A stretch of 64,000 nt of DNA from Secundilactobacillus silagei JCM 19001. GTDB taxonomy: Bacteria > Bacillota > Bacilli > Lactobacillales > Lactobacillaceae. The number at the start of each line of letters is the position of its first letter. Positions within the stretch are counted from its first letter, which is position 1. Position numbers and translations under genes: made by a program. Shown here piece after piece: positions 1-8,505 of this stretch. The DNA lies in NCBI RefSeq assembly GCF_002217945.1, contig NZ_BCMG01000003.1:1-64000 (forward strand). The letters run 5' to 3'. Below the pieces are notes generated by a model, which saw only the letters and a list, made by a program, of their open reading frames with translations, searched no databases and had not been told where the DNA came from.

Positions 1-59
1 GGGAATGCCTCCTGTGATGTTTTCTGTGGTTACTAAATATCATAAGGGAAGGCATTCCC
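1..59. repeat. Inverted repeat at the window edge
   Basis: The 9-base arms GGGAATGCC (1-9) and GGCATTCCC (51-59) are exact reverse complements, separated by about 41 bases. The left arm may continue outside the window. It could be a terminator stem of a gene to the left or the end of a mobile element; there is no clear T-run, so I do not decide between these. Confidence 0.4.
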
Positions 60-406
60 TATTTCTATACAATTCAGAAATCTTTTATGCATTTACACAA
101 GATATTTTACGCTCTCAATAATATCAGCCAATATTAAATATCATCTCAATGTATTAGTGTTATTAATGTGCAGAACTATTTTTAATAGTCTAACAATAAA
201 AACGTTCTTTTATTCTAAAATAGTCAGTAATATTACGGTGGTTTAATAGTTTGAAAATTCATCATACAAATTTCAACATATTTTAAACAATGGCTTTAAA
301 TAATAAATGAATTGATCTTTCAAACAGCTAAAAACTGTAATGATCTATCTTGAAGTACTAATTTTTTTACAATAATGTTTACTCTAAACGCTAGCAAAAA
401 AATATC
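60..406. other. AT-rich gap downstream of the exopolysaccharide operon
   Basis: This stretch is very AT-rich and holds no credible open reading frame, ribosome site or clear intrinsic terminator. The minus-strand glycosyltransferase operon runs into it. Polymerase (Wzy) and flippase (Wzx) genes, which such an operon normally needs, are not in the window and may lie to the left of this gap. Confidence 0.5.
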
Positions 407-1300
407 CTACTTATTTCGTTTAACATACGAAATTTTTGGATTAAATACAAATCCTGATAAAGTTCCGGTAATAATCGCATTCATCCTCTGAAATTTATTT
501 GATTTCGCTGTTAAACAAGAAAAAGCGTCTCGGATGGCCACAAGAATTTGTTTTATAACTTTTCCCGTAGAATAATATTTTTTATCAATATAAATTAGGT
601 TTCTAGACATACATCTATATCTCCAGATTCTATCTTTAGAAATATTAGCGATTGTATCATTGGAAAGATTATGTGGTGTTTTGTGTATCACAATACTATT
701 AATGACCATATAACTTCTCACATTATGAGAAAGTCGGGTTGTATATTCAGTATCATCACCCCATATAACCATTTCGCCTAATGGTAATCCTACTTTTACA
801 ACCATAGCACGACGAATAAAGATTGAAACAAAAGTAGCATTTTCAACCTTTACAAGTTTTAAATTTAATTTGTCCGGCCAGTCACGCGCAGCTTTTGGAA
901 TGTTGGTTGCTTCACCACTTGTCCATCTCACATTACTACACAAAAAGCCGAAATTATTGTCTAATAATCCTGCAGCCTTTTGAAGAAATACACTTGCATT
1001 ATGTGTAGGTATTGTATCGTCATCCATTAACCAAATGTAATCTCCCTTTCCTATTTCAGCAGCAAGTTTCGTTATTGTCTCAAAGCCCTTAGCACCGCCT
1101 AAATTTTCTTTGGAATTTCTTATTATAAATAAAGAATCATTTGATAACTCATTAAGATACTTATCCGTACCATCAGTACTATGATTATTAAAAATAAATA
1201 TATTTGATAAATTATCTTTTTGGCTTAATAACGCATCCACGCATTCTTTTAACAGACCTAACCTATTATAGGTCACTACCACTACATCTATGTTCTTCAC
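407..1300 (-). CDS. GT2-family glycosyltransferase (exopolysaccharide)
   Basis: This 297-residue protein probably adds a sugar to the lipid-linked exopolysaccharide repeat unit at the cytoplasmic face of the membrane. It has the GT-A/GT2 start VVVTYNR (residues 7-13), the NHSTDGT nucleotide-binding segment near 40 and a DDD motif at 93-95 for metal and UDP-sugar. A second acidic cluster, WGDDTEY, lies near 180 and likely carries the catalytic base. The layout resembles galactofuranosyl or rhamnosyl transferases of GT2, but donor and acceptor cannot be read from sequence. The start is GTG, 6-8 bases after a strong AGGGGGG site. It is the last visible gene of the operon and is clearly related to the GT2 at 2478-3359, so the pair looks like an old duplication. 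AT content is much higher than in the regulatory genes upstream. Confidence 0.85.
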   Translation of the reverse strand: MKNIDVVVVTYNRLGLLKECVDALLSQKDNLSNIFIFNNHSTDGTDKYLNELSNDSLFIIRNSKENLGGAKGFETITKLAAEIGKGDYIWLMDDDTIPTHNASVFLQKAAGLLDNNFGFLCSNVRWTSGEATNIPKAARDWPDKLNLKLVKVENATFVSIFIRRAMVVKVGLPLGEMVIWGDDTEYTTRLSHNVRSYMVINSIVIHKTPHNLSNDTIANISKDRIWRYRCMSRNLIYIDKKYYSTGKVIKQILVAIRDAFSCLTAKSNKFQRMNAIITGTLSGFVFNPKISYVKRNK

Positions 1301-1356
1301 AACTTAATCCCCCCTACTTCTTCAATCAGAAAAATCAGATTTTACAGGTGAAATAT

Positions 1357-2475
1357 TTATAGAATATATAGATTCCGTAAAATTTCAGCTGTTTCTCTAA
1401 TATCATACCCAGCTTGTCTAATCGTCATTTCAGAAGTGTCTCTAACATGTTGATTACATTGAACAATTTCATTTGCCCACTTAAATGGAGGATCTGATAG
1501 ATTTAAAAATTTAACTTTTTTTGTAAGCTTTACATCTTTAGGTACCCTAGTTGAAACAATTACTGGTAATCCCATACTTTGTGCTTCAATAGTTACAATT
1601 CCCAACCCCTCAAATTTTGAAGGAAACACAAAAACGTCCATTGCCTGCATATAATCATTAACATTATTAACATTCCCAGTATATATTACATCTATATCAA
1701 AATGGTGTTTTTTGGCAACGGATTGAAGCTCTTTTTTATATTTATTTCCAGATCCAACAAGAATTATTTTACTATTATTTTGAATTCTCTTTAACTCACA
1801 AAAAATCTCGAATAAAAACATTTGATTTTTGTCCGATGTTAAGCGTCCAACATCACCAATCAATAAAGTTTCATTACTTATATTTAGTTTTTTTCGCATT
1901 TGAATTCTTACCGAGTGATTATATGAAAATTTAGATAAGTCAATACCGTTTTTAATAATATGTAACCTATTTTTTGTAAGAGACTGTCCAAACTGCCAAT
2001 TTCCAGCCACTTTTGTTGGTGCACAAAAATCGGTTGCGCATTTCTTAAATATTGGATTTATTAATTTTTTTAGGATTCTGTGCTTAAAGCTTTCGTTTAC
2101 ACCTGCCATATGCGAATGCACAATTATTCTATTAATTTGATGTTTTTTTGCAATAGCAGCGCAAATTCCTAATACAGAGATACTACCAGAATGTATATGA
2201 ATAACGTCATAAAAATGATCGGTCAAAAAGGAATCAAAATGTTTAATTATATTCAATCTGCTTTTGCCAGGATTAAATCCTAAATTAAAAGAAAACAGAT
2301 GTCCATCGATTTTTTTTATAAATTGACTGTAGTTTTCATTATCAATATAATAAGGCGTTAAAAAATCAAATTTCAGCCCCTGTAAATTCATTGCTTTAAT
2401 ATTATTAAACACAAAAGATTCTTGACCACCAAAAGAAATTGGCTCTCCAAAGACCTCTAACACATGCACTGTCAA
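1357..2475 (-). CDS. GT4-family glycosyltransferase (GT-B fold)
   Basis: This 372-residue retaining glycosyltransferase probably extends the exopolysaccharide repeat unit. The N-terminal half carries the glycine-rich acceptor-side segment GGQESFVFNN near residue 17 and an HIHSG segment near 94. The C-terminal half begins with GDVGRLTSDKNQ (family form G.vGrl...Kn) and ends with the E-x7-E motif in EGLGIVTIE near residue 290, which binds the nucleotide sugar. Length is normal for the family. The start is TTG, preceded by AAGGTGG at good spacing, and it lies 3 bases after the stop of the GT2 gene upstream, so the two are translated from one message. Sugar specificity is unknown. Base composition is AT-rich like its neighbours. 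Confidence 0.87.
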   Translation of the reverse strand: MTVHVLEVFGEPISFGGQESFVFNNIKAMNLQGLKFDFLTPYYIDNENYSQFIKKIDGHLFSFNLGFNPGKSRLNIIKHFDSFLTDHFYDVIHIHSGSISVLGICAAIAKKHQINRIIVHSHMAGVNESFKHRILKKLINPIFKKCATDFCAPTKVAGNWQFGQSLTKNRLHIIKNGIDLSKFSYNHSVRIQMRKKLNISNETLLIGDVGRLTSDKNQMFLFEIFCELKRIQNNSKIILVGSGNKYKKELQSVAKKHHFDIDVIYTGNVNNVNDYMQAMDVFVFPSKFEGLGIVTIEAQSMGLPVIVSTRVPKDVKLTKKVKFLNLSDPPFKWANEIVQCNQHVRDTSEMTIRQAGYDIRETAEILRNLYIL

Positions 2476-2477
2476 AA

Positions 2478-3359
2478 TTAATCCACCTTTTCAATTTTAG
2501 GATGGAATCCTATGCCATCAAAGGTTCCCTTAAAAATTATTTTTATTCTAGTATAACGGTTATTATTAGCTCTAAAAAGCACCCTCAACAAATGATCGGT
2601 CAATCGAGCTAACTCATATATAAATCCTCTATAGCCTTCACGTCTATACAAATACACATCATTACGATATAAATATTGATAGCGCTTTAGACGTGAAATG
2701 CTATCACTAGCAATATCGGCTCCCTTGTTGGATGCTGATTCATGTACAACAACACTCTTATTTTCAAGATAACATGGATATTTTTGTGATATTCTTCTTG
2801 TATATTCCCAATCATCGGTCCAAATAAAAAAATCTTTAATTGGCAATCCAACATCTTTAACTATTTTTCTAGGTATTAATAATGATACAAAAGAAGCCAT
2901 CGAGATAGTAACTAATTTAGAATCAAAATCGATTACTTTCTTAAATGGCGTTTTTCTTGGAATGTTCATGGTACAAATATTTCCGTCTTTCCAGAGTACC
3001 TTACTTGCTAAAAATCCATAATTTAATTTTCGATTATTAACAGCCATCAGTTTACTAAGTGCATCTTGTTTTGGCATACAATCATCATCCATAACCCAAA
3101 AATACTCATATCCTAAATTATAAGCATATTTAATGCCCTCAGAGAATCCACCGGCTCCACCAATATTTTTTTCAAGACGCTTGTAAATAATTTTGTGATT
3201 TTGTATTAATGATTTCAATACTTCTTGAGTGCCATCTGTACTCATATTATCTATAACAATGATATCTGTAGATAAATTTTGATCCTGTATATGCTGTAAA
3301 CAGCGAATCAGTTTTTCTTTTCTATTGTAAGTTACTACAATTGTCGCAATTTTTAACAT
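2478..3359 (-). CDS. GT2-family glycosyltransferase (exopolysaccharide)
   Basis: A 293-residue inverting glycosyltransferase of the GT-A/GT2 type. It shows TIVVTYNRKEKL at residues 6-17, DNMSTDGTQ near 38, VMDDDCMP with DDD at 91-93, and WTDDWEY near 181. Its ordering of motifs matches the gene at 407-1300 along the full length, including the GGAGGF/GGAKGF segment at about 68, so the two are paralogs that probably add different sugars or act on successive linkages. The start codon ATG follows GGAGAT. It is part of the minus-strand exopolysaccharide operon, between the DUF4422 gene and the GT4 gene. Donor sugar and linkage are not inferable. Confidence 0.86.
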   Translation of the reverse strand: MLKIATIVVTYNRKEKLIRCLQHIQDQNLSTDIIVIDNMSTDGTQEVLKSLIQNHKIIYKRLEKNIGGAGGFSEGIKYAYNLGYEYFWVMDDDCMPKQDALSKLMAVNNRKLNYGFLASKVLWKDGNICTMNIPRKTPFKKVIDFDSKLVTISMASFVSLLIPRKIVKDVGLPIKDFFIWTDDWEYTRRISQKYPCYLENKSVVVHESASNKGADIASDSISRLKRYQYLYRNDVYLYRREGYRGFIYELARLTDHLLRVLFRANNNRYTRIKIIFKGTFDGIGFHPKIEKVD

Positions 3360-3411
3360 ATTATCTCCAAATTAAAATATTTTTGACAGAGCTTTTAGAC
3401 GGAAAAGAACC

Positions 3412-4149
3412 TTAAAAATGTGTTTTTGTTCTCATCCCGTACTTTCTTTTCATAAAATAATACATTTTTTTTACTCTGTTATTTTTCCCAGTTATTCCCC
3501 AGCTAACTTCCTTATATTTTATATTATTAGCTAGAACCCACACATCTAACAAAAGTTCAGATATGTATCCAAAAACACGTTTTTCTTGAATTGAATAATT
3601 GGTTATATCTATTTTATCTTCTACATCTTCTAAAATTTTAAATAGCCATTGACAGTATTTGTCAAAAAGTTCTTTTTTCATAATAAACATATTAAACATA
3701 TGTGCACTGCGTTTTGACATAACTTGATCAAAATAACTTAAATATTCGGGATATATACTAGAAATAACATTTCTAGTTTCTGTTAGCGGCTTTTTATGGT
3801 GAGCATGAATATAGTGCGAATAATTAGTTTCAATATAGTATTTTCTCTTCTTTGGTAATATGACCTTAGACTGTTTTAAAATGCTCTGTATCTTTTGATC
3901 ATCTAAAACATTTTCAATTTTTCTTTTTTTAAAACCATTAAAAAAGAATCTTCTATAATGTACTAGTCCCACATAATCAACATTTTTTAAATTTTTCCAA
4001 GCCCAGTAAATTGCAGTTAATTCACTGTATGACGAATTTTTTCCAGAAATATTGGTTCCTTCGTCATCACGTTGATAATTAATATTTTTATTCCAATTTT
4101 TCTTTGCACCAACTAATACTGGTAGATAAATTTTTGTATTTTTCGGCAT
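3412..4149 (-). CDS. DUF4422 family protein, probable polysaccharide glycosyltransferase
   Basis: This 245-residue protein matches the DUF4422 family found in capsule and exopolysaccharide clusters of Gram-positive bacteria. Visible family features are the lead PVLVGA, the segment SYSELTAIYWAWKN near residue 40, and GLVHYRRFFF near 62, with a second His/Met-rich block (HMFNMFIMKKELF) near 145. The family is thought to contain glycosyltransferases, but the reaction of this member is unknown. No signal peptide or membrane segment is seen. The ribosome site is weak. Operon position between the priming transferase and the GT2 gene supports a role in repeat-unit assembly. Confidence 0.78.
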   Translation of the reverse strand: MPKNTKIYLPVLVGAKKNWNKNINYQRDDEGTNISGKNSSYSELTAIYWAWKNLKNVDYVGLVHYRRFFFNGFKKRKIENVLDDQKIQSILKQSKVILPKKRKYYIETNYSHYIHAHHKKPLTETRNVISSIYPEYLSYFDQVMSKRSAHMFNMFIMKKELFDKYCQWLFKILEDVEDKIDITNYSIQEKRVFGYISELLLDVWVLANNIKYKEVSWGITGKNNRVKKMYYFMKRKYGMRTKTHF

Positions 4150-4190
4150 AGGTGCCTGCTTATGAGCTGCAACTAATATTTTAATATTAA

Positions 4191-4886
4191 TTAGTAAGCA
4201 CCCTTTCTGCTAAAAATTTTTACAATATTTTCCCATACAATTTTAAAATCAAATTTTAAGCTTGCATGATCAATATAATTCATTTCTATATTAGCTCGCT
4301 CTGGATAACCTATCATGCTTCGACCACTCGCTTGCCATAACCCCATTGCACCAGGTTTAACTGATAATAATTTTTTCTGATTATATTGAACTAACTCTTC
4401 TTTAACAACCGGTCGGGGGCCAATTATACTCATATCACCCTTTAAGATATTAATAAATTGAGGAATTTCATCAATCGAAGTTTTTCGTAAAAAAAAGCCG
4501 ATTTTTGTAATTCTAGGATCATCTTCTGGTTTCAACTTGTAATTATTAGCTACGTATTCCGCATATAGTTTTTTATCTGCATATAATTTTTTATCTGCAT
4601 CTACGACCATTGAACGAAATTTGTACATTTTAAACTTTTCCCCGTGGTATCCAATACGAATTTGTTTATACAGTAATGGTCCCCGATTCGATTTACTACA
4701 ATAATCCATAAACCAAACAAACAAAAATATAGGGCTCAATACTATTAACGCACAAAAAGATACGAAGATGTCTATGCATCTTTTAGTAAATAGATAACCT
4801 TGCTTTTTTGAATCAACTAGATGACCAGCATTAACTGCTTTTAAATCATATTTTATATGACTTTTATGTTCGTCAGCATCCATCAA
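4191..4886 (-). CDS. Priming undecaprenyl-phosphate glycosyl-phosphate transferase
   Basis: This enzyme transfers a sugar-1-phosphate from a nucleotide sugar to undecaprenyl phosphate and so starts each exopolysaccharide repeat unit. It has one hydrophobic segment (about residues 32-58) followed by the cytosolic catalytic block with KFRSM, FLRKTSIDEIPQ, LKGDMSIIGPRP and a PGAMGLWQASGR end, the usual order of the WbaP/RfbP/CpsE catalytic domain. At 231 residues it is the short form without the extra N-terminal membrane helices. A tandem 18-base duplication (4561-4596) repeats the residues YADKKL within the loop after KFRSM. The start is TTG or the next ATG, after AAGGGGGG. It is the first gene after the regulatory trio and the point where base composition becomes AT-rich. 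Confidence 0.92.
   Translation of the reverse strand: MMDADEHKSHIKYDLKAVNAGHLVDSKKQGYLFTKRCIDIFVSFCALIVLSPIFLFVWFMDYCSKSNRGPLLYKQIRIGYHGEKFKMYKFRSMVVDADKKLYADKKLYAEYVANNYKLKPEDDPRITKIGFFLRKTSIDEIPQFINILKGDMSIIGPRPVVKEELVQYNQKKLLSVKPGAMGLWQASGRSMIGYPERANIEMNYIDHASLKFDFKIVWENIVKIFSRKGAY
4561..4596. repeat. 18-bp in-frame tandem duplication in the priming transferase
   Basis: Positions 4561-4578 and 4579-4596 are the same 18-base unit with one mismatch (G/A). The duplication adds six residues in frame and leaves the catalytic motifs intact. It looks like a replication-slippage product that has begun to diverge. Confidence 0.85.
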
Positions 4887-4904
4887 AAGTAATCCCCCCT
4901 TGAT

Positions 4905-5675
4905 TTAAAACAACTTAAACCATTTTCTCTTTTTGACAACCGGTTCCATCGAATGGGTAAGAACAACATCCCCATTGATAATTGCTTTCGCATTTCCCTC
5001 GAATGCATCCGCAACATCGGTTCCAAATTCTTTGCTTAATTTATCAAACGCTTCTCGCATCTGATATTTTCTGCCTGGTAGATTATGGGCATCAGACGAG
5101 AAGACATACCCCTGACCAGCAGCTAGTAACTGTTGGCAAAACGCTTCCACCTGCTTACCGAATGTACCAACATAGCTGCTTGCAGTGAGCTGTGATAGAC
5201 AGCCCTTCTGCAATAGATCGAATAAAATATCAGGTTGTCTCATAATCTTAGTATTCCGTTCTGGATGAACGATTACGGGGATAATGCCGCGTTGCTGCAG
5301 ATCATAGATCATTTTATCTGTGTAGGCGGGAACATCATCATCCGGAAACTCTAACATTAGATAATGGTTGCTCTCATCGGCAAATAAAATATCGTTTTGA
5401 TCTAAAGCCGTCAGCAAATCGCCATTGATACGGACTTCTTGGCCAGGAAACACGGTTAACTTAATGTCGTGCTTCGTTAGCTCGTCTTGGAACTGTTTCG
5501 TCTGCTTAATAACATCCGCGCGATGATTGACGTACACGCCATTCATGTGATGCGGTGTTAGCAGGGCGTAATCCACGCCATCTGCAACCGCTTCCCTAGC
5601 AAGCCTGAGAGAAATCTCAAGATTTGCAGCGCCATCATCTATTCCCGGTAACAAATGACAATGCAGATCGATCAT
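4905..5675 (-). CDS. cpsB: CpsB-type protein-tyrosine phosphatase (PHP domain)
   Basis: This 256-residue metal-dependent phosphatase removes phosphate from the tyrosine cluster of the CpsD kinase and thereby controls polymer length and output. The PHP metal-binding residues are visible: DLHCHLLPGIDDGA at 3-16, LTPHH near 40, the FPGQEVRI segment, VHPERN near 138 and FSSDAHN near 192. These are the features that separate CpsB/Wzb-PHP enzymes from low-molecular-weight phosphatases. It lies 13 bases downstream of the kinase gene and starts with ATG after an AGAGAGGAT site. The operon order modulator-kinase-phosphatase-priming transferase is the standard Gram-positive one. Base composition is like the rest of the chromosome, unlike the transferase genes that follow. 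Confidence 0.93.
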   Translation of the reverse strand: MIDLHCHLLPGIDDGAANLEISLRLAREAVADGVDYALLTPHHMNGVYVNHRADVIKQTKQFQDELTKHDIKLTVFPGQEVRINGDLLTALDQNDILFADESNHYLMLEFPDDDVPAYTDKMIYDLQQRGIIPVIVHPERNTKIMRQPDILFDLLQKGCLSQLTASSYVGTFGKQVEAFCQQLLAAGQGYVFSSDAHNLPGRKYQMREAFDKLSKEFGTDVADAFEGNAKAIINGDVVLTHSMEPVVKKRKWFKLF

Positions 5676-5688
5676 TCAATCATCCTCT

Positions 5689-6453
5689 CTACTTGGACTT
5701 AGCCTTGGATTCATACCCGTAACCGTAGCCATATCCATAGCCGTAACCATACCCATAACCGTAGCCATGACCGTGTTTCGGTTCCACGTCGTTTAAGACG
5801 TAGCCTAATAAGGTTGCTTTACTCATTTTCAATAGTTCCACGGAACGTTGTACATCAACTCGCTGGGCAACTCCTTGTCTCACAACTAGGATCACGCCAT
5901 CAACACTGGCTGATAGTAACTGACTGTCAGTAACGGATAACAGCGGCGGTACATCTAAAACCACCACGTCATACTGTGCCTGAACGGTCTCTAACAACGT
6001 GTGCATCCGCTTGGAGTTCAATAGATCAGCCGGATTAGGCGGAATGGGGCCACTGGTCAGCGCCGCTAAGTTCTTAATAACTGTTGGATGAACTGTATCT
6101 TGAAGATCAGCGTTGCCAGCAAGAATACTCGACAGCCCTTGGGTGTTAGGAAAACTAAACGTTGCATGCAACGTTGGCCGCCGCATATCAGCATCGATGA
6201 GCAAGACTTTCTTACCTTGTTGCGCCCAGGTCACTGCTGTATTAGTAGCAACCGTTGATTTACCTTCACTCTGTTCAGAAGAAGTGAACAGAATCGTCTT
6301 CAGCGTTTTATCAACCGCTGAAAATTCGATGTTGGTTCTAACGGTCCGAAACTGTTCGGCAATCACGTTCTTAGGTTCCGTAGCAGTGATCAGCCTAACC
6401 CCGTGCATAGAGGTGTCATCTGATTGTTTCGGTTTTCTATGAAATAACGACAT
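5689..6453 (-). CDS. cpsD: CpsD-type tyrosine kinase with a Gly-Tyr repeat tail
   Basis: This 254-residue bacterial tyrosine kinase works with the membrane modulator encoded just upstream. It has a Walker A (SSEQSEGKST, 58-67), Walker A' (LLIDADMRRP, 84-93) and Walker B (VVVLDVPP, 163-170). The tail carries nine consecutive Gly-Tyr pairs just before the end, encoded by GGN-TAY hexamers at about 5718-5771. Tyrosine clusters at this place are autophosphorylated in the family and dephosphorylated by CpsB. The wobble bases vary freely along the repeat, so the peptide sequence rather than the DNA repeat appears to be kept. The N-terminal EQFRTVRTNI segment (33-42) is the usual oligomer contact motif. 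The ATG follows AGGAGAAATC. Confidence 0.94.
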   Translation of the reverse strand: MSLFHRKPKQSDDTSMHGVRLITATEPKNVIAEQFRTVRTNIEFSAVDKTLKTILFTSSEQSEGKSTVATNTAVTWAQQGKKVLLIDADMRRPTLHATFSFPNTQGLSSILAGNADLQDTVHPTVIKNLAALTSGPIPPNPADLLNSKRMHTLLETVQAQYDVVVLDVPPLLSVTDSQLLSASVDGVILVVRQGVAQRVDVQRSVELLKMSKATLLGYVLNDVEPKHGHGYGYGYGYGYGYGYGYGYESKAKSK

Positions 6454-6464
6454 GATTTCTCCTC

Positions 6465-7337
6465 CTATACGCGAACGCGCTTATGCTGATCAGTTGGCGT
6501 CGTATTAGTATTATCTGGGTGATTATTCTTCAATCTAAAGTCATTGGTACCGTGTTTCTTAATGGTTGCAACATGGCCTAAATTAATTAAACCAAGTTCA
6601 TCCGTTAGAAAATCGTCATCTTTGACGGTCGTATCGGTTAATTCCTTGATGAAGGCATAGCCTAAACCAATTAGGATACCCACTACGGCGCCTGCCAACG
6701 TGATTAATTTAGTCTTCGGTGACGTTGGTTGATCACTCGGCGTGGCGTTAGAGACGATGGTCACGTTGTTGACACTCATCATTGACTTGATTTTAGTTTT
6801 GAACACTGAAGCAACCTGGTTCGCCATTGCGGCTGACAAGTCTGGATCAGTCGATTCTGCCGTCAAAGCAAAAACTTGTGAATTTTGCTGACTAGTGACG
6901 GAAACGGCCTGCTTTAATTCACCAACGGACACATTGTACGAACGACCCGTAGTCTTCATAACAGCTGGCTTAGGTGCCCGAATCAATTTCCGTTTACCCG
7001 CAGCATTCTTACCATATTTGGCCTTCACTGCTGGGTGGATAATTTCTTCTGGGTGCGCTAACTTGTGCTGTGCCTGCTTCAAGATCACTGGGTTAGTAAT
7101 GATGTCCTTATAGGTACTAACCATTTGAACATCGGCCTGTTGGTTTTGCGCTTCAAAGCCTTGATTAGTGGTTTTTCGATTAACTAAAATTTGTGTGGTT
7201 GACGAATACTTCGGCGTCATCCCAATCGTGGCAACGCCAAACGCTGCCACCGCAAAAACTAACGTACTAATAATGATAAACCAGATATGCTTGCGTAAAA
7301 CACCAACCATCTGGCGTAAATCTAGGGTGCTCTCCAT
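6465..7337 (-). CDS. cpsC: Wzz/CpsC-type chain-length and kinase-modulator protein
   Basis: This 290-residue membrane protein is the transmembrane partner of CpsD and sets polysaccharide chain length. A first membrane helix lies at about residues 17-37 (IWFIIISTLVFAVAAF), followed by an extracytoplasmic domain with the Wzz-type start YSSTTQILVN and a proline-rich approach (ATPSDQPTSPKTK, near 200) to a second helix at about 212-232. The cytosolic tail (LTDTTVKDDDFLTDELGL) is the usual kinase-contact region. It is the first gene of the exopolysaccharide operon; the ATG follows TCGGAGGATC. The last 30 residues are polar and Asn/Thr/His-rich, which is common for this family. Confidence 0.93.
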   Translation of the reverse strand: MESTLDLRQMVGVLRKHIWFIIISTLVFAVAAFGVATIGMTPKYSSTTQILVNRKTTNQGFEAQNQQADVQMVSTYKDIITNPVILKQAQHKLAHPEEIIHPAVKAKYGKNAAGKRKLIRAPKPAVMKTTGRSYNVSVGELKQAVSVTSQQNSQVFALTAESTDPDLSAAMANQVASVFKTKIKSMMSVNNVTIVSNATPSDQPTSPKTKLITLAGAVVGILIGLGYAFIKELTDTTVKDDDFLTDELGLINLGHVATIKKHGTNDFRLKNNHPDNTNTTPTDQHKRVRV

Positions 7338-7455
7338 GCTGATCCTCCGACTATTGATCCATAAAAACCATAAATCCTAAGCAACCCAATAACGGGCCAT
7401 TTACCGGAGTATCATGATTTCAAAGTATCAAAAGATTAATTATTTTTTATGACGT

Positions 7456-7502
7456 AAAAAGGGGCACTAACGCAGATTGATGATCACGCTAGTGCCTCCC
7501 TT
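7456..7502 (-). terminator. Intrinsic terminator of the LCP gene
   Basis: On the minus strand a stem formed by AGGCACTA and TAGTGCCC, with a loop of about 20 bases, is followed by TTTTT. It separates the LCP gene from the exopolysaccharide operon, which must therefore have its own promoter in 7338-7455. Confidence 0.75.
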
Positions 7503-7524
7503 ACAAAGATCAATGATTCAATGA

Positions 7525-8478
7525 CTAAAAGCCAAGGTTTTGACGAACTGCGTTGACTGCACGAGTGCGTTCACTTGTTGGGGCAACTTCAAAGTTCTTG
7601 CCACCAAGCTTTTGACTCTTAGCGTTAACAGTTTCAGACTTAACGTTTTGGTCAGCATGACGGTAATGTAATGCAAGTTGAGTCATTTGTTTTTCTGTTA
7701 AATCAGTTTGCATTTCATCCCCAAGCGTATTCAAGTAGCTCTTGTTCAATACAGTCTTATATGACGTACTCTTCTTCAACAATGCTGAAAGAACAGCTCG
7801 TTGACGTGCTTGTTGTTGGTTATAACCCTTCGTATCGCTCTCACGCAATGAAAGGAACTTACCTGTATTAGCACCATTCAAATGATAGTTCTGACCTGCA
7901 TTAAAGGTCTTACCGTTATTGGTAAAGGTTTGTGGTGATGTAACGTTCACGCCACCGACTTTATTAACTGTCTTGTCCAAGCCGTTCATGTTAACTGCCA
8001 TGTAGTAATCAACAGGAACCTTTAGATAACTCTGTACGGTCTTAACGGTTTCTTTAGTGCCACCGTAAGAATAGGCTTGGTTAACTGTAGCTGGTGAATA
8101 CTGCTTGTATCCTGGTAAGTTAACTTTCAAGTTATCTGGTAAACTCATCTCGACCGTCTTGTTGGTCTTAGGATTAAGTGTTACGAGCATTAATGAACCA
8201 GTCCGGTTGATCTTGTTGGAATCAGTCCCAACCATTAAGATTGAAACTGGCTTCTTATCCTTGATCACTGCACTGGCGTTACGTTCCTTAGTTGCACCTG
8301 ATGGCTTGTACATTGCTTTAGTCGTCGTTGATACGGTGTGATAACCGTAAGCTGTAAACCCAACGAAACCAACAGCCAAGACTGCTACGAAACCAAGTAC
8401 TGAGTTACGAACCCGGCGCCGGATTTTGCGGCTATGATGACCCCTATTCGTCATTTTTTGCTTATCTATTTGACTCAT
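7525..8478 (-). CDS. LCP (LytR-CpsA-Psr) family protein with altered motifs
   Basis: LCP proteins attach wall teichoic acid or capsule from the undecaprenyl carrier to peptidoglycan outside the cell. This 317-residue protein has a basic cytosolic start, one membrane helix at about residues 28-50 and an LCP-like outer domain (ILMVGTDS, LMLVTLNPKTNKTVEMSLP, VPVDYYMAVNM, then LRESDTKGYNQQQARQRA). In typical members the first two motifs read R-S-D-T and P-R-D; here they are R-T-G-S and P-D-N, so an Asp and an Arg that normally bind the pyrophosphate and metal are missing. I chose the ATG at 8478 because AGGGGAAG sits at the right distance; a longer frame starts at 8505 but has no such site. Its place just upstream of the exopolysaccharide operon fits an attachment or regulatory role. 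Confidence 0.85.
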   Translation of the reverse strand: MSQIDKQKMTNRGHHSRKIRRRVRNSVLGFVAVLAVGFVGFTAYGYHTVSTTTKAMYKPSGATKERNASAVIKDKKPVSILMVGTDSNKINRTGSLMLVTLNPKTNKTVEMSLPDNLKVNLPGYKQYSPATVNQAYSYGGTKETVKTVQSYLKVPVDYYMAVNMNGLDKTVNKVGGVNVTSPQTFTNNGKTFNAGQNYHLNGANTGKFLSLRESDTKGYNQQQARQRAVLSALLKKSTSYKTVLNKSYLNTLGDEMQTDLTEKQMTQLALHYRHADQNVKSETVNAKSQKLGGKNFEVAPTSERTRAVNAVRQNLGF

Positions 8479-8505
8479 GTAGTCCACTTCCCCTGATTGA
8501 AGCAA

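Noticed and set aside
5718-5771. Gly-Tyr region as a non-coding microsatellite
   Set aside because: Codon wobble positions vary while the peptide repeat is perfect, and it lies in frame at the end of the CpsD kinase.
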